From a beta proteobacterium L13 (lineage in GTDB: Bacteria > Pseudomonadota > Gammaproteobacteria > Burkholderiales > Chromobacteriaceae), in contig AMYZ01000017.1 of assembly GCA_000335715.1 (NCBI GenBank), forward strand, positions 27,100 through 91,099: a stretch of 64,000 nt of DNA, read 5' to 3'. The notes under the pieces were generated by a model. The model ran no database searches. It worked only from the letters and a program-made list of their open reading frames with translations, and was not told the DNA's origin. The translations under genes and the position numbers were made by a program. Positions 42,504-52,716 of the stretch are shown here, one piece after another; the stretch's first letter is position 1; each line of letters begins with the position of its first letter.

Positions 42504-43409
42504 ATGATCAACTTTCGTCTCATTCGCCACCTTTGGCTCTTCCTGGCCGTCGCGGAGGAACAGCACTTCGGCCGCGCAGCCAAGCGGCTGGGCATGTCGC
42601 AACCGCCGCTGACCGAGCAGATACAGATCCTGGAGCAGGCATTAAAAGTGAAGCTGTTCGAGCGTTCGCGCCGCGGTGCACAGCTGACGGCTGTGGGACA
42701 GGCAATCCTGCCTGCGATGAAAAAATTCGCCGAACAGCTGGAAAGCCTGGAGCTGGCAGTACGAGAAGCGGCCGCCGGGCAAATCGGCACCATCACCATC
42801 GGTGCGATCACTTCGGCAATTCTGGACGTGCTGCCGGGCCTGATCGAACAGATCAAGCAGCAGCACCCAGGCCTGACCGTGGCGGTCAAGGAAATCGATA
42901 GCTATGAGGCGTTGCCAGCGTTACTCAGCGGTGACATCGATCTGGCGTTTGCGCGGTTGGAAGGCGATTTGGGTGAGCACATCAGCGCAATGCCGCTACG
43001 AGAAGACAAATTGGCCGTGGCATTGCCGGCCGCGCACCCACTGTGCCGCCAGGCAACGCTGGCGCTGAACGACCTAGCCGGTGAAGATTTCATCATGTTC
43101 GCGCGCAAGTTCAGCCCAATCTCGTTCGATCGGCTAACTGCTGCGTGCCACAGCAGTGGCTTTTCACCGCGCATCCTGCACGAGGTGCGCTCCGTCACCT
43201 CCCAGATTGCCTTTGTCGGTTGCAATCAGGGTGTGGCACTGGTACCCGTATCGGTGCAAAGCATGGCGCCGACCAGCGTAGTGATTCGGCCATTGTCGGA
43301 TGAGTTTCATGTAGTCACCACCGCCATGGCCTGGAATACACAGCGGCACAACCACCTACTTGCGGCGGTGCTTGAAACGGTGAACAGCTACCGTGCAGCA
43401 GATGGCTGA
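42504..43409 (+). CDS. LysR-family transcriptional regulator
   Basis: The 301-residue protein has the LysR winged helix (FRLIRHLWLFLAVAEEQHFGRAAKRLGMSQPPLTEQIQILEQAL) and a full substrate-binding domain (IGTITIGAITSAILDVLPGLIEQIKQQHP). It is divergent from the RraA-like operon with a 107-bp gap, the classic layout for control by a pathway substrate or product. Its last 22 bases overlap the 3' end of the convergent transporter gene. Confidence 0.9.
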   Translation: MINFRLIRHLWLFLAVAEEQHFGRAAKRLGMSQPPLTEQIQILEQALKVKLFERSRRGAQLTAVGQAILPAMKKFAEQLESLELAVREAAAGQIGTITIGAITSAILDVLPGLIEQIKQQHPGLTVAVKEIDSYEALPALLSGDIDLAFARLEGDLGEHISAMPLREDKLAVALPAAHPLCRQATLALNDLAGEDFIMFARKFSPISFDRLTAACHSSGFSPRILHEVRSVTSQIAFVGCNQGVALVPVSVQSMAPTSVVIRPLSDEFHVVTTAMAWNTQRHNHLLAAVLETVNSYRAADG

Positions 43410-44350
43410 GGTGCTGCGGCCAACCTTGGACGCCGGCTGGCAAGAAGTACGCCGCCAATGACCAAAACCGTACCAGCCAGTTGTGACAGCGATATGGCCT
43501 CATCCAGCAGCCACCAGCCAAAAAAGATCGTCAACGCCGGACCAAGCGTACCAATCAGCACCGCGCGGGCGGCACCAATATGGCGGATTGCCAGTGACTG
43601 CCAAAAGATGGGCAGTATGGTAGAAAACAGCGCCATGCCAAGACTGTAGCCGTAGATAGGCGCCGGAAGCAGCAGCTGTTGCCACGGCCGGCTGAGCAGA
43701 AAGTGCAGTACGATGGCCGCGGTCGCTACCAGGATGGACAGCAATGAAAATCGCATGGCCCCAAGCCGCTTGATGGCAAGCTCCGAACCGGCACTGTAAA
43801 GGGCATATAGCACCGCGCAGCCAAATACAAAACCAGCACCGAGCGCTACGCTGTGCACATCGCTGCTTTGGCTGGCGTCATGCACGAAGGCAATGGCAAT
43901 GCCGGCATACGACAGCATTGCAGCCAGTATGATGCTGCGCTCCGCAGGTTTGCCCAAGAACAGCACGCCGATCAGGATGGTGAGGGTTGGGTAGGTGAAC
44001 AGGATCAACCGTTCCAGCCCGGCCGAAATGTACTGCAGGCCATAGAAATCGAGCATGCTGGAGCCGTAATAGCCGATGCCACCCAGCAACAGCAGCATGC
44101 CGATATCGCGCCGCGACAGGCGAGGCATGCCTCGCAAGACTGGCACAAAGGCAATCATGACAAATGGCATACAAAACACCATTCTCAGCGTCAGCAGGGT
44201 GACGGCATCCACCGGAGCGGTGGCGTAGGCAAGCTTGACGAAGATAGCTTTGAAGGAAAAGCCGAAGGCGGCCAGAAAGGCAAACATGACCCCAAGTTTC
44301 TGTGGGGACGAAAGAACCTGTTTCAATTGACTGCTCTCTACATAGACCAA
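43388..44350 (-). CDS. EamA/DMT-superfamily transporter
   Basis: The 320-residue protein has about ten membrane helices in two EamA repeats (LGVMFAFLAAFGFSFKAIFVKLAY; later GAGFVFGCAVLYALYSAGSELAIK), with the typical LFTYPTLTILIGVLFLGK and LGPALTIFFGWWLLDEAISLSQLAGTVLVIGGVLL at the ends of the repeats. It probably exports an amino acid or organic acid linked to the adjoining RraA/aminotransferase pathway. The frame opens with TTG at 44350; an ATG at 44287 would start just inside the first helix. Confidence 0.85.
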   Translation of the reverse strand: MVYVESSQLKQVLSSPQKLGVMFAFLAAFGFSFKAIFVKLAYATAPVDAVTLLTLRMVFCMPFVMIAFVPVLRGMPRLSRRDIGMLLLLGGIGYYGSSMLDFYGLQYISAGLERLILFTYPTLTILIGVLFLGKPAERSIILAAMLSYAGIAIAFVHDASQSSDVHSVALGAGFVFGCAVLYALYSAGSELAIKRLGAMRFSLLSILVATAAIVLHFLLSRPWQQLLLPAPIYGYSLGMALFSTILPIFWQSLAIRHIGAARAVLIGTLGPALTIFFGWWLLDEAISLSQLAGTVLVIGGVLLASRRPRLAAAPQPSAAR

Positions 44351-44614
44351 GCCGCATGTTCAGGTCTGAATGACTGAATGTGAAATACTTTCTGGATAGC
44401 GCTGTGATAGCTAAAGAGGAATCAACAGCTCAGTTTGCTTGGACGCAAGGGAATCCCCCTAGTTTACTGGCTAAGGTTATATCCAGTGCGTACCGGATAT
44501 GTGGTTACCTATGGCGACAAAAATGAAGCCTGCTTGGGCATGATTCAGGCGGTAGCTTCCATGTTGCCCTTAACTGTCAATACTCAGATTCCACTCTCCT
44601 TAAAGGAGTCTGAT
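44351..44614. other. intergenic region before recombinase
   Basis: A 264-bp stretch without a supported gene; it should hold the promoters for the transporter (minus) and the recombinase (plus). No attachment-site repeat is evident. Confidence 0.4.
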
Positions 44615-45229
44615 ATGAATGCAGCGCAAAAACGTGAAGCCTGGAATAAAGGCAAGATGATTGGCCAAAAGCCACCACTCAAGCCAAAGGATATCTGGGC
44701 TATCCGGATCCATCTTCAGAACAAGCATGCAGTACGTGACCTAGCGATGTTCAACTTAGCTATCGACAGCAAACTTCGTGGATGTGATCTCGTTAACTTA
44801 CGGGTACGTGACGTAACACATGGAAACCAGATTTTGACCCGTGCGATTGTTCTTCAGCGCAAGACTCAACGGCCTGTGCAATTTGAACTGACGGAGCCAA
44901 CAAGGCTGGCGGTGTCTGCATGGCTAGAGAAAGCACACTTGCGAAGCGATCAGTATCTGTTTCCTAGTCGGCTAGCAGACTCTCCACACCTATCGACTCG
45001 CCAATACGCACGGATTGTGCATAGGTGGGTCTCGACAGCAGGTCTGGACTCATCCATCTATGGCACACACTCATTACGTCGGACCAAGGCAACATTGATC
45101 TACAAGAAGACCAAGAATCTGCGTGCTGTACAAATCTTACTTGGTCACACCAAGCTGGAGAGCACTGTTCGGTACCTGGGCATAGAAGTCGATGATGCAC
45201 TAGAAATTTCAGAGCAGATTGAAATCTAG
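44615..45229 (+). CDS. small tyrosine recombinase/integrase
   Basis: From ATG 44615 (AAAGGAG 6 bases upstream) the 204-residue protein consists almost entirely of the catalytic domain, similar in size to FimB/FimE. The tyrosine-recombinase residues are present: Arg55, Lys83, His152 and Arg155 (THSLRRT), His178 (LGHTK) and the nucleophile Tyr187. It should cut and join short DNA sites. Close relatives are widespread and nearly identical in proteobacteria. Its target is unknown; it stands next to a truncated LysR gene, which may be the scar of its arrival. Confidence 0.85.
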   Translation: MNAAQKREAWNKGKMIGQKPPLKPKDIWAIRIHLQNKHAVRDLAMFNLAIDSKLRGCDLVNLRVRDVTHGNQILTRAIVLQRKTQRPVQFELTEPTRLAVSAWLEKAHLRSDQYLFPSRLADSPHLSTRQYARIVHRWVSTAGLDSSIYGTHSLRRTKATLIYKKTKNLRAVQILLGHTKLESTVRYLGIEVDDALEISEQIEI

Positions 45230-45657
45230 TTAGCCACAAGGAAGTTGGCAGCCAACGCTCGCTGCCAACAGTACCCTCATCGGCCTTTGCTGACGCTCGA
45301 CCTCGCACAAGGCAGTGACTGCCTGCAACAGCTATTGCCCGGCATACGCATTGACATCAGTGCCTCGATCAGCGAAACCGCCGACTTCACCCGGTCAGAC
45401 TTGGATGTCATGCTAGTGCGCGGCGATGGCCAATGGCATGGCCTGCATGCCGAACGGCTGTTTGCCGAGCATCTAACCCCAATGTGCCGTCCACAAATGG
45501 CACCGGAATTGCAAACCCCGGGCGATATGCAGCACCAGTGCCTGATCCATGCCGATGCCAGCCAGCAAGAGTGGCAACGCTGGTGGCAGCAATGTGGACA
45601 CGGAGAGATGACGGGGCGGCATGTGGTGTTTGCGACGTCCCCCCAATCTCAGTAGCA

Positions 45658-46512
45658 CTACGCTTTAGAGTCCAAGGCTAATTTACCTGATTTCTCCGCG
45701 AGCGATTTGGCGTAGGCTGCCGGTGTCAAACCGCCAAGACCTTTCTTGGGTCTTTCATTGTTGTATTCCTTTCGCCAGGCTTCGATGACAACCTGGGCAT
45801 GGCGCAGGCTGGTGAACCAGTGTTCGTTCAGGCATTCGTCCCGGAAGCGCCCGTTGAACGATTCAATGTAAGCGTTCTGATTAGGCTTGCCCGGCTCGAT
45901 AAGGAAGAGCTGAACACCCCGAGCATGCGCCCAGGTGAGCATGGCACGGCTGCAGAACTCCTTGCCGTTATCCGTCCTGATCGCTTTGGGCAAGCCACGT
46001 GTCTGCGCCAGCAGATCGAGAACGCACGTCAGATGCATGCCGCTCATTGCCCGCTCCGGCACAATGGCCACCACTTCGTGCGTTGCGTCATCGACGACGG
46101 TCAGGCTCTTGATGACACGCCCCTCTGCTGTCCGATCGAACACGAAGTCCATCGACCAAACCTGGTTGGCCGCCATCGGCCGCGCCAGCGGATGGCGGTC
46201 TGCCACCGGCACTTTCTTGCGCTTGCGCCGACGAATTTGCAGACCCGCCTCGGCATAGAGTCGGTCCACGCGCTTGTGATTGACCTGTATGCCTTCCTGT
46301 CGCAGTTTCAGGTAAATCATGCTGGCACCGTAGCGCCGGTGACGTTGCGCGAGTGCGATGATCTTCGCCTTCAAGGTCGCATTGCGATCAGTGGCGGGCT
46401 GGTAGCGGAAGGAGCTGGGGCTCATGCCCGCCACTCGCAACGAGCGGCGTTCACTCAGCCCCTTGCCCATCAAGTGGCGCACCAGTTCCCGCCGTGACGG
46501 TGCGCTCACCAC
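45658..46512 (-). CDS. IS3-family transposase OrfB
   Basis: This frame encodes the HTH_21 segment ([30 protein letters not shown]) and an rve integrase core with the DDE triad: Asp in WSMDFVFD, Asp in RTDNGKEF, Glu in NAYIESFNG. It probably is made as an OrfAB fusion by -1 frameshifting from orfA; an overlapping GTG at 46512 could give OrfB alone. The open frame extends to 46692, in which the upstream part is only the shifted reading of orfA. Confidence 0.9.
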   Translation of the reverse strand: MVSAPSRRELVRHLMGKGLSERRSLRVAGMSPSSFRYQPATDRNATLKAKIIALAQRHRRYGASMIYLKLRQEGIQVNHKRVDRLYAEAGLQIRRRKRKKVPVADRHPLARPMAANQVWSMDFVFDRTAEGRVIKSLTVVDDATHEVVAIVPERAMSGMHLTCVLDLLAQTRGLPKAIRTDNGKEFCSRAMLTWAHARGVQLFLIEPGKPNQNAYIESFNGRFRDECLNEHWFTSLRHAQVVIEAWRKEYNNERPKKGLGGLTPAAYAKSLAEKSGKLALDSKA

Positions 46513-46769
46513 TTCTTTCGGAGGGCTTCCTTGGTGATCTCGTTCTCGAGCATCGTCTCGGCCAGGAGCTTCTTCAGCCGTGCGTTCTCGGTTTCCAGCT
46601 CTTTGAGACGCTTGGCCTCCGAAACATTCATGCCGCCAAACTTGCTGCGCCAAAGGTAATAGCTGGCTTCGGAGAAAGCGTGCTTGCGGCACAGTTCGGC
46701 TACGGGCATGCCGGCTTCTGCTTCGCGCAGGAAGCCGATGATCTGTTCTTCGGTGAATCGTTTCTTCAT
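46506..46769 (-). CDS. IS3-family transposase OrfA
   Basis: From ATG 46769 (AAGGAG upstream) an 87-residue protein with an HTH_Tnp_1 domain ([46 protein letters not shown]) and a C-terminal leucine-zipper-like coiled coil ([22 protein letters not shown]). It binds the IS ends and regulates transposition. Confidence 0.9.
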   Translation of the reverse strand: MKKRFTEEQIIGFLREAEAGMPVAELCRKHAFSEASYYLWRSKFGGMNVSEAKRLKELETENARLKKLLAETMLENEITKEALRKKW

Positions 46770-47030
46770 GTCCAACTCCTTGTCATGGTGGATTGGACTC
46801 TAAAGTTACGTGCTACTCAAGATGGGGTGGACGTCGTTTGACTCTCTGGAGTCGGCCACCAGTGCGGCTGTGTCGGGCTACGGTATTGCGTGGTCTGTCC
46901 CGCTCCCCGTGGGCAGAATAGTGCTCGATAACCGTGGCAAGATCCGTTGGGCCTTGCAGCAGTGGGAAGAGTTCATGCCACTTGCACCTGCTTAACCGGA
47001 TACAGCGACCGACAACAAAGCCAAGTGCGA

Positions 47031-47975
47031 TTAGTCCGCACCAGATTTGTTCTGGGCAAGAGAGTGTGGCCTGCGCTCTAATTCCGACTCCTGCTGAGTA
47101 TGTGCTGCTGGTCGGTCGGTGAATGCCTTGCGATACTGCAGCGGCGTCATTTGCTTGAGGCTGCGGAACTGGCGATTGAAATTGGCGGTATTCGGATAGC
47201 CCGACTGCATGGCAATGCTGGCAATGGGCAAACGGGTATCCACCAGTAACTGGCAGGCATGGGCAATGCGGCTACGCATGAGATAGCGGCTTACACTTTC
47301 CCCCAGATGCTGCAGGAAATAGCGATGTAATGAGCGCGGCGACAAACTACCGGCCTCAGCCAGCTGCGCGATGCTTAATGGCTGGGCAAATTGCGCATCT
47401 ATCATGGCCAGTATGCGGTTGATCCGCTCTGGCTGATGCCCAGACGGCCTGCCCATGGTTTGAAATGCTGTGGGTGAAGCTAGTGGTGTACTCGGTTCAT
47501 CTGCTAACAAACACAGAATGTCCAGCGCCGCCATCAGCCTGTCTCTTGGTAGCGTAGAAAGCAACTCATCTAGTCGCTGTTTCATCAAAGCTGCTGCATC
47601 AGGACCAAACGACAGACCACAGCCAGCATGCCGCATCAAACGCAATAGCGGGGCATATTCCGGGCAACAACTGGCCAGCCTTCTGGCCCAGTCACCATCA
47701 AACCACAACACCACAGCTACCTGATCCAGATCTGGCGCAATCGAGGTATTGGACGACCAACTATGCGGCAGATCCGGCGGCAGCAACACTAGGTCGTTGT
47801 CGCCGTAGTCGGTGATTGAATCGCCGATATAGCGCTTGCCAGTGCTGTTCATTGTCAGCGTCAACTCATACTCCGGGTGGTGATGCCACTCGAAAGGAAT
47901 GTGTTGCAGGCGACGATGATAAACCCGGAGTGAACACCCTTCAGCTAGGGTGACATGCTCGAATGTAGCTTTCAT
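47031..47975 (-). CDS. AraC-family transcriptional regulator
   Basis: The 314-residue protein has an N-terminal cupin sensor (RLQHIPFEWHHHPEYELTLTMNSTGKRYIGD) and a C-terminal double helix-turn-helix (LSIAQLAEAGSLSPRSLHRYFLQHLGESVSRYLMRSRIAHAC; IASIAMQSGYPNTANFNRQFRSLKQMTPLQYRKAF). It is divergent from the DUF1479 gene with a 91-bp gap, so it probably activates that gene in response to a small metabolite. Confidence 0.9.
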   Translation of the reverse strand: MKATFEHVTLAEGCSLRVYHRRLQHIPFEWHHHPEYELTLTMNSTGKRYIGDSITDYGDNDLVLLPPDLPHSWSSNTSIAPDLDQVAVVLWFDGDWARRLASCCPEYAPLLRLMRHAGCGLSFGPDAAALMKQRLDELLSTLPRDRLMAALDILCLLADEPSTPLASPTAFQTMGRPSGHQPERINRILAMIDAQFAQPLSIAQLAEAGSLSPRSLHRYFLQHLGESVSRYLMRSRIAHACQLLVDTRLPIASIAMQSGYPNTANFNRQFRSLKQMTPLQYRKAFTDRPAAHTQQESELERRPHSLAQNKSGAD

Positions 47976-48066
47976 GGCAGATTAGGCAAATAGCTTGGCT
48001 GAATCGTATCACAAATGAAAAACAGCCTGTTTTATGCTGTCTTCTCCACCCACAGGAGACAACAAT

Positions 48067-49311
48067 ATGCATACCCTTCACATTGAGGATTTAGCAGGCG
48101 CCATTCGATCAGCTAAGCAGCAGTTGCGCGCAGCCCTGCCCAATTACCACGAGATCTTCTTACAAGTAGAGGCCGATATACAGCGCCAGGTCACCATCCT
48201 GCAGGAGGAGAAGAAACGCGGATTGTCGGTCATTCCGGAAATTCATTACGCGGATATCGAAGCAGGCACAGTAGATCCCAGCCTGATCTCCAGCATCAAA
48301 ACACGCGGTGCCTGTGTGATTCGCGGTGTGTTTGCCACCGAGCAAGCAAGACAGTGGGATGAAGAGATCGGCCATTACCTGGCAGAAAACCATCTGGATG
48401 ATCGGCTCCAATACCGCGCGGAAGACAAATATTTTGGCGAACTGGCATCCAGCAAACCACAGATTTACGGCGTGTACTGGTCCCAGCCGCAAGTGGAGGC
48501 CAGACAATCCACCGCGCTAACTCGGGCACGCGTGTTCTTGAATCGGCTATGGCTGAATGAAAGCGAGGGCCAGCATCACTTCGACCCGGAACAAGTGCCC
48601 AGTTATGCAGACCGCTTACGACGACGCCCCCCTGGCTCTGCCTCACTGGGCTTGTCAGCACATTGTGATGGAGGTTCGGTGGAACGCTGGCTGGATGAGA
48701 ATTTCCGTAAGGTGTATCGCCATGTATTCAGCGGCAATTGGCAGCACTATAACCCGTTTGATGGTGCTTATCGTACCGAGGTGCGTGAGATCCCCTCTCC
48801 GGCGGTCTGCTCGATGTTTCGCACTTTTCAAGGCTGGACTGCCCTGACCCCGCAAGGCCCCGGTGATGGCACCTTGCAATTGATTCCGATTGCTAACGTC
48901 ATGGCTTATATCCTGCTACGCGCCTTGCAGGATGATGTACCAGAAGATGATTTGTGTGGGGCTTTACCTGGTCGGGCCCTCTCCATCAAACCAGAATGGC
49001 ATCATGCACTTGAAGGTGCGCTATCGTCGATTCCACTCATGCAACCAGGCGACACTGTGTTCTGGCATAGCGACGTCATACACGCAGTTGAGGATGAACA
49101 CAATGGCAGCCACTGGAGCAACGTCATGTATATTGCCGCCATTCCCGGCTGTGCCAAGAACGATGCTTATCTGGCGCGGCAACTGCCATCATTTCTCGAG
49201 GGTGGCAGCCCGCCGGATTTCCCTGCAGATAATTTTGAAGTGAACTTCATTGGCAGGGCCAACTCGTCATGCCTAACCGAACAGGGTGAGCGTCAGTTGG
49301 GTATCCTGTAG
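48067..49311 (+). CDS. DUF1479 (YbiU-like) protein, putative iron/2-oxoglutarate oxygenase
   Basis: From ATG 48067 (GGAGAC upstream) the protein has 414 residues and belongs to DUF1479. The conserved pattern includes [26 protein letters not shown] (an H-x-D-type metal pair), and [19 protein letters not shown], where the distal His lies. This matches the cupin-like core of Fe(II)/2-oxoglutarate dioxygenases. Substrate unknown. A terminator follows at once. The divergent AraC gene is the likely regulator. Confidence 0.85.
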   Translation: MHTLHIEDLAGAIRSAKQQLRAALPNYHEIFLQVEADIQRQVTILQEEKKRGLSVIPEIHYADIEAGTVDPSLISSIKTRGACVIRGVFATEQARQWDEEIGHYLAENHLDDRLQYRAEDKYFGELASSKPQIYGVYWSQPQVEARQSTALTRARVFLNRLWLNESEGQHHFDPEQVPSYADRLRRRPPGSASLGLSAHCDGGSVERWLDENFRKVYRHVFSGNWQHYNPFDGAYRTEVREIPSPAVCSMFRTFQGWTALTPQGPGDGTLQLIPIANVMAYILLRALQDDVPEDDLCGALPGRALSIKPEWHHALEGALSSIPLMQPGDTVFWHSDVIHAVEDEHNGSHWSNVMYIAAIPGCAKNDAYLARQLPSFLEGGSPPDFPADNFEVNFIGRANSSCLTEQGERQLGIL

Positions 49312-49336
49312 CAATTTCTGTTGCCTGCTGATGCAA

Positions 49337-49358
49337 GCCGCCATATGGCGGCTTTTTT
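49337..49358 (+). terminator. rho-independent terminator after DUF1479 gene
   Basis: GCCGCC / GGCGGC stem with ATAT loop followed by six T, 25 bp after the stop codon. Confidence 0.85.
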
Positions 49359-49750
49359 CTATATGCATCGGCTTTATTGCACAAATCAGGGCTTGCGTCC
49401 GTCGGGTAGAATAGCAGCATAAGCAAACCTACCCTCCCAAGTACCAAACCACCAGCTAGCAGCCCTAAAGCCACACCCTCAAGCAACAAGGGCAGCTCCT
49501 TCTATACCCGGGCAAAGACATGAACTGGCAGGCTCCGGCCACCTCTAGGCGAGGACGATAGTCAACTTTCTATGATGCGGCCATCCAAGTCTGTCTCACC
49601 ATCAAATACCTACCATGCTGATAGACCGCTTTGACCGGCGATCTGCCGCAGATCACTCCCGGTGGCTGCAGGTCAGCCAAGGATCCGTCTCTCCCGTCAA
49701 GGACGGCCGACGCTTGCTGGCTTGTTCCTGCCACGTGTTGAAACCAGCAG
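49359..49750. other. intergenic region, possible decayed insertion-element end
   Basis: No gene is supported. GGCTTTATTGCACAAATCAG at 49371-49390 resembles the end region of IS5-like elements as I recall them, but no transposase or partner end is visible. Confidence 0.3.
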
Positions 49751-50203
49751 TTAAAGAGGCAGCGGGCGATCTTGAATGATGTCCTTCATGACCAACGTTG
49801 AGGTCAGACGCTGCACGCTGGGTAGCGTGGAAAGCTGTTCATCGTACAGCTGTTGAAAAGTCGCCAGATCACTGGTGAGCACATGCAGCAGGTAGTCCGG
49901 GTCGCCAAAGAGTCGCTGAGCCTGGATAACCTGCGGAATGCCTGTAACGGCAGCTTCGAACGCCTTGACCGCTTGCTGATCACCATCCCGCATCGTCACA
50001 AAGACTAGTGCAGAAAAATTTAGCCCCAGACGTAAGGGGTCCAGATGAGCCCGATAGCCCTGAATCGCACCAGTCTGCTCCAGGGCACGGACGCGACGGT
50101 GACACGGGGAGACACTCAGACCTATGCGCTCGGCCAGATCAGTAACCGATAAGCGCCCATCACGCTGCAGTTCCGCAAGAATCTTGCGATCTAGCATATC
50201 CAT
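49751..50203 (-). CDS. Lrp/AsnC-family transcriptional regulator
   Basis: From ATG 50203 the protein has 150 residues: an N-terminal helix-turn-helix (MLDRKILAELQRDGRLSVTDLAERIGLSVSPCHRRVRALEQTGAIQGYRA) and an AsnC/RAM effector domain (LVFVTMRDGDQQAVKAFEAAVTGIPQV, YLLHVLTSDLATFQ). It is divergent from a LysE-family exporter and an inverted repeat lies between them, so it likely senses an amino acid and controls its export. Confidence 0.9.
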   Translation of the reverse strand: MDMLDRKILAELQRDGRLSVTDLAERIGLSVSPCHRRVRALEQTGAIQGYRAHLDPLRLGLNFSALVFVTMRDGDQQAVKAFEAAVTGIPQVIQAQRLFGDPDYLLHVLTSDLATFQQLYDEQLSTLPSVQRLTSTLVMKDIIQDRPLPL

Positions 50204-50275
50204 GTAGAAAACTTTCCTAAAAAGCTCGCAGCTCGCATTAACATTTGGAAGCACATTCTAGTCACTATTGGATAG

Positions 50276-50307
50276 TATTTCCAAAAATTGATTCCAACTT
50301 GGAAATA
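50276..50307. promoter_or_regulatory. probable Lrp operator
   Basis: TATTTCCAA at 50276-50284 and its exact complement TTGGAAATA at 50299-50307, with centres 23 bp apart, lie 73 bp upstream of the Lrp start. An additional ATTTGGAA is at 50252-50259. Such AT-rich half-sites are typical for Lrp-type binding. Confidence 0.55.
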
Positions 50308-50456
50308 TCAACCCTTCTCATGTTCGTGCACGGAATGGGACGGTGATGAGAGGTGATGCGAATGGAAAAGTCTATATGTCGGCAACTTTTGGTGGGGCGA
50401 GTGACAGGCATTGTGCCTAGACAAGGTGGGCAGGAAACGCCTGAGGAGCGTCAGCC

Positions 50457-51074
50457 ATGTCTGTAAGCATTGTTGCCGCGTTCTGGGCGGTCTCTATCTT
50501 GTTTGTCATTACTCCGGGCGTAGACTGGGCCTATGCCATCGCTGCCGGCATGCAAGGGCGCGTCGTGGTGCCTGCGGTCGCTGGCCTGCTGTTCGGTCAT
50601 CTAGCTGCGACCTTGGTGGTGGCTGCCGGAGTGGGGGCTTTGGTTGCAAGCATGCCGGCGATGCTCACTATCCTGACAGTTATCGGTGCTGCTTATCTTC
50701 TGTGGGTGGGTATCAATATGCTGCGCCACCCTGCCAGTCCGAGTGCGGCAAGCATGGCTTCCATTCCGTCCTGGCACCACTGGGCCATCAAGGGGGCATG
50801 CGTGAGCGGCCTGAATCCCAAGGTATTTCTGTTGTTTCTGGCTCTCCTGCCACAGTTCACCGATAAGACGGCAGCGTGGTCAATTCCAGTGCAGATTGTC
50901 GCGCTAGGGCTGATACACATTTTCAGTTGCGGCGTGGTGTATTTGTGTGTCGGCTTCAGTGCTCAGGCAGTATTACAAAGCCGCCCTCGTGCAGCGCGAC
51001 TGGTAAGCCGCGTCTCAGGAGCAGCCATGATCGTGATCGGCTTGCTGTTGATCACTGAGCAAGCCATACGCTGA
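50457..51074 (+). CDS. LysE/RhtB-family amino-acid exporter
   Basis: The 205-residue protein has about six membrane helices and the family signature VITPGVDWAYAIAAGMQGR near the N-terminus, followed by AAYLLWVGINMLR and GACVSGLNPKVFLLFLALLPQF. It should export an amino acid or derivative across the inner membrane. GAGGAG lies before the ATG. The divergent Lrp gene is the probable regulator. Confidence 0.9.
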   Translation: MSVSIVAAFWAVSILFVITPGVDWAYAIAAGMQGRVVVPAVAGLLFGHLAATLVVAAGVGALVASMPAMLTILTVIGAAYLLWVGINMLRHPASPSAASMASIPSWHHWAIKGACVSGLNPKVFLLFLALLPQFTDKTAAWSIPVQIVALGLIHIFSCGVVYLCVGFSAQAVLQSRPRAARLVSRVSGAAMIVIGLLLITEQAIR

Positions 51075-51176
51075 GATAAATCCTGACGCCTTGTTATTGC
51101 CAGTTTGCACTGACACCACCACGATGCAAGCTCGGGAGTGGCCAACGTAGGAACCAGTTAAGTAAGGAGTGACAAC

Positions 51177-51605
51177 ATGAACGATATACAAGAACGGATT
51201 ACCAGCAGCTTCAAAACACAAGGACTGATGGCAACACTGGGCGCCACACTCGCGCATATATCGGAGGGGGTAGTTCATATTGCGCTACCTTTTTCCTCCG
51301 CGCTCACCCAGCAACACGGCTATATGCATGCCGGCGCAATTACCAGCATTGTGGATAGCGCCTGTGGCTACGCGGCACTCACCAAAACGCCTACTGGGTC
51401 TGAGGTGGTCACTGCCGAATTCAAGATTAATCTGCTCAGGCCAGCACTGGGTAAGCACTTCCTGGCTATTGGTCAAGTCCAAAACGCAGGCCGGCTTCTT
51501 ACTGTCTGTACCGGCGAGGTTCGTGCGTTCAGTGATGATGCCACCACTTACAAGGTAATCGCCCTGATGCAAGCCACCATCGTCAATGTCAGTCCATCTG
51601 ATTAA
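51177..51605 (+). CDS. PaaI-family hotdog-fold thioesterase
   Basis: The 142-residue protein has a single hotdog domain with the family's QQHGYMHAGAITSIVDSACGYAAL (catalytic Asp and preceding His/Gly) and EFKINLLRPALGKHFLAIGQVQNAGR. It should hydrolyse an acyl-CoA, possibly an aromatic or short-chain one. TAAGGAG precedes the ATG at 51177. Confidence 0.88.
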   Translation: MNDIQERITSSFKTQGLMATLGATLAHISEGVVHIALPFSSALTQQHGYMHAGAITSIVDSACGYAALTKTPTGSEVVTAEFKINLLRPALGKHFLAIGQVQNAGRLLTVCTGEVRAFSDDATTYKVIALMQATIVNVSPSD

Positions 51606-51740
51606 GCTGACCCGCAGTCTGGCGTGTTGCAAGTTTTACCCGGAAAGGCCCGACGCACTGCCCTGCTGGCAATACGACACATATGCAGCAAGATCTCCAC
51701 ACATCACCCACCACAAGGTCATTACGATGGCAGGTTATAT

Positions 51741-52643
51741 ATGAGCCAACAATCTAGCCCCGGCCAAGCATCCCCCGTTATTGCATCGAATCCGCCCTAT
51801 GGGCAGATCCAGCGCCCCGCAGGCGAGAGCCGCAAACAGGTGACTATCCGGCAGCTTGCCGACATGCGTACACGAGGGGAAAAAATCGCGGTACTCACCG
51901 CATATGACGCCACCTTTGCTGCCACGGCCGATCAGGCCGGTGTCGATTGCATCATGGTTGGCGACTCTCTGGGGATGGTGTGCCAGGGTCGAAACTCCAC
52001 AGTTGGGGTATCTCTGGAGAGCATGCTGTACCACACCCAGTGTGTTGCCCAAGGCCTGCAGCGTGCAGATGGACGGGCGCTGATCATTGCAGACCTTCCC
52101 TTTGGTACTTATCAGCAGTCACGTGATCGGGCTATTGAATCGGCTATACAACTCATGCAGGCAGGGGCACAGATGGTCAAACTTGAAGGTGGCGGCTGGA
52201 CTACAGAAGTGGTGGGTTTTCTGGTGGAGCGAGGGATTCCGGTATGCGGGCACCTCGGGCTGACACCGCAAACCGTGTCGGCTCTTGGTGGCTACCGTGT
52301 GCAGGGGCGCGAGGTGGAAGCGGCAGCAGTTATTCAAACGGACGCTACAGCACTGGATGAAGCAGGCGCAGCCATGATGGTGCTGGAAATGATCCCCGCC
52401 ACGCTTGCGGCCAACATTACTGTCAGCATGTCCCAATGCGCCACTATTGGTATTGGTGCCGGTAATGGTACAGCGGGTCAAGTGCTGGTCATGCACGACA
52501 TGCTGGGGCTCAATCTTGGTCGCATGGCTAGATTCGTGCGGAACTTCATGCAGGACAGCGGTGGTATCCACGCAGCCTTTGCTGCCTATGTGTCTGCGGT
52601 CAAAAATGGTACGTTTCCAGATAACCAGCTGCATGCGTGGTAA
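51741..52643 (+). CDS. panB: 3-methyl-2-oxobutanoate hydroxymethyltransferase PanB
   Basis: From ATG 51741 the enzyme has 300 residues. PanB signatures are clear: [38 protein letters not shown] (metal Asp), [45 protein letters not shown], and [15 protein letters not shown] with the catalytic Glu. It makes ketopantoate from 2-oxoisovalerate and methylene-tetrahydrofolate in pantothenate synthesis. The N-terminus is about 30 residues longer than usual. panC is not adjacent. Confidence 0.95.
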   Translation: MSQQSSPGQASPVIASNPPYGQIQRPAGESRKQVTIRQLADMRTRGEKIAVLTAYDATFAATADQAGVDCIMVGDSLGMVCQGRNSTVGVSLESMLYHTQCVAQGLQRADGRALIIADLPFGTYQQSRDRAIESAIQLMQAGAQMVKLEGGGWTTEVVGFLVERGIPVCGHLGLTPQTVSALGGYRVQGREVEAAAVIQTDATALDEAGAAMMVLEMIPATLAANITVSMSQCATIGIGAGNGTAGQVLVMHDMLGLNLGRMARFVRNFMQDSGGIHAAFAAYVSAVKNGTFPDNQLHAW

Positions 52644-52716
52644 GCACGGTAACTATGGCTGCTGGGTACATTTAGCCAGCTTGGTTTTCCCCGAAGATCC
52701 TCAAGACTTCGTTCAG

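Larger units (their letters stand above)
45639..46829 (-). mobile_element. IS3-family insertion sequence, about 1191 bp
   Basis: The element carries overlapping orfA and orfB on the minus strand. Its ends form an imperfect inverted repeat: the left begins CCCCCCAATCTCAGTAGCAC and the right, on the complement, CACCCCATCTTGAGTAGCAC, both continuing to a shared TTTAGAGTCCAA. The 5-base duplication GACGT flanks it at 45634-45638 and 46830-46834. Exact excision restores the LysR frame, which fixes the boundaries well. The transposase resembles the IS407 group. Both frames look intact, so it may still be active. Confidence 0.85.
45245..46995 (+). pseudogene. LysR-type regulator remnant, N-terminally truncated and split by an IS
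   Basis: Plus-strand sequence to 45638 encodes part of a GcvA-like LysR substrate-binding domain (LPGIRIDISASISETADFTRSDLDVMLVRGDGQWHGLHAERLFAEHLTPMC). Sequence from 46835 to 46995 encodes its end (DSLESATSAAVSGYGIAW..IRWALQQWEEF). Removing the IS and one GACGT copy restores a continuous frame: codon ACG, then TCG TTT GAC. The DNA-binding N-terminus is absent before about 45290, so the gene was already broken. Confidence 0.8.
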
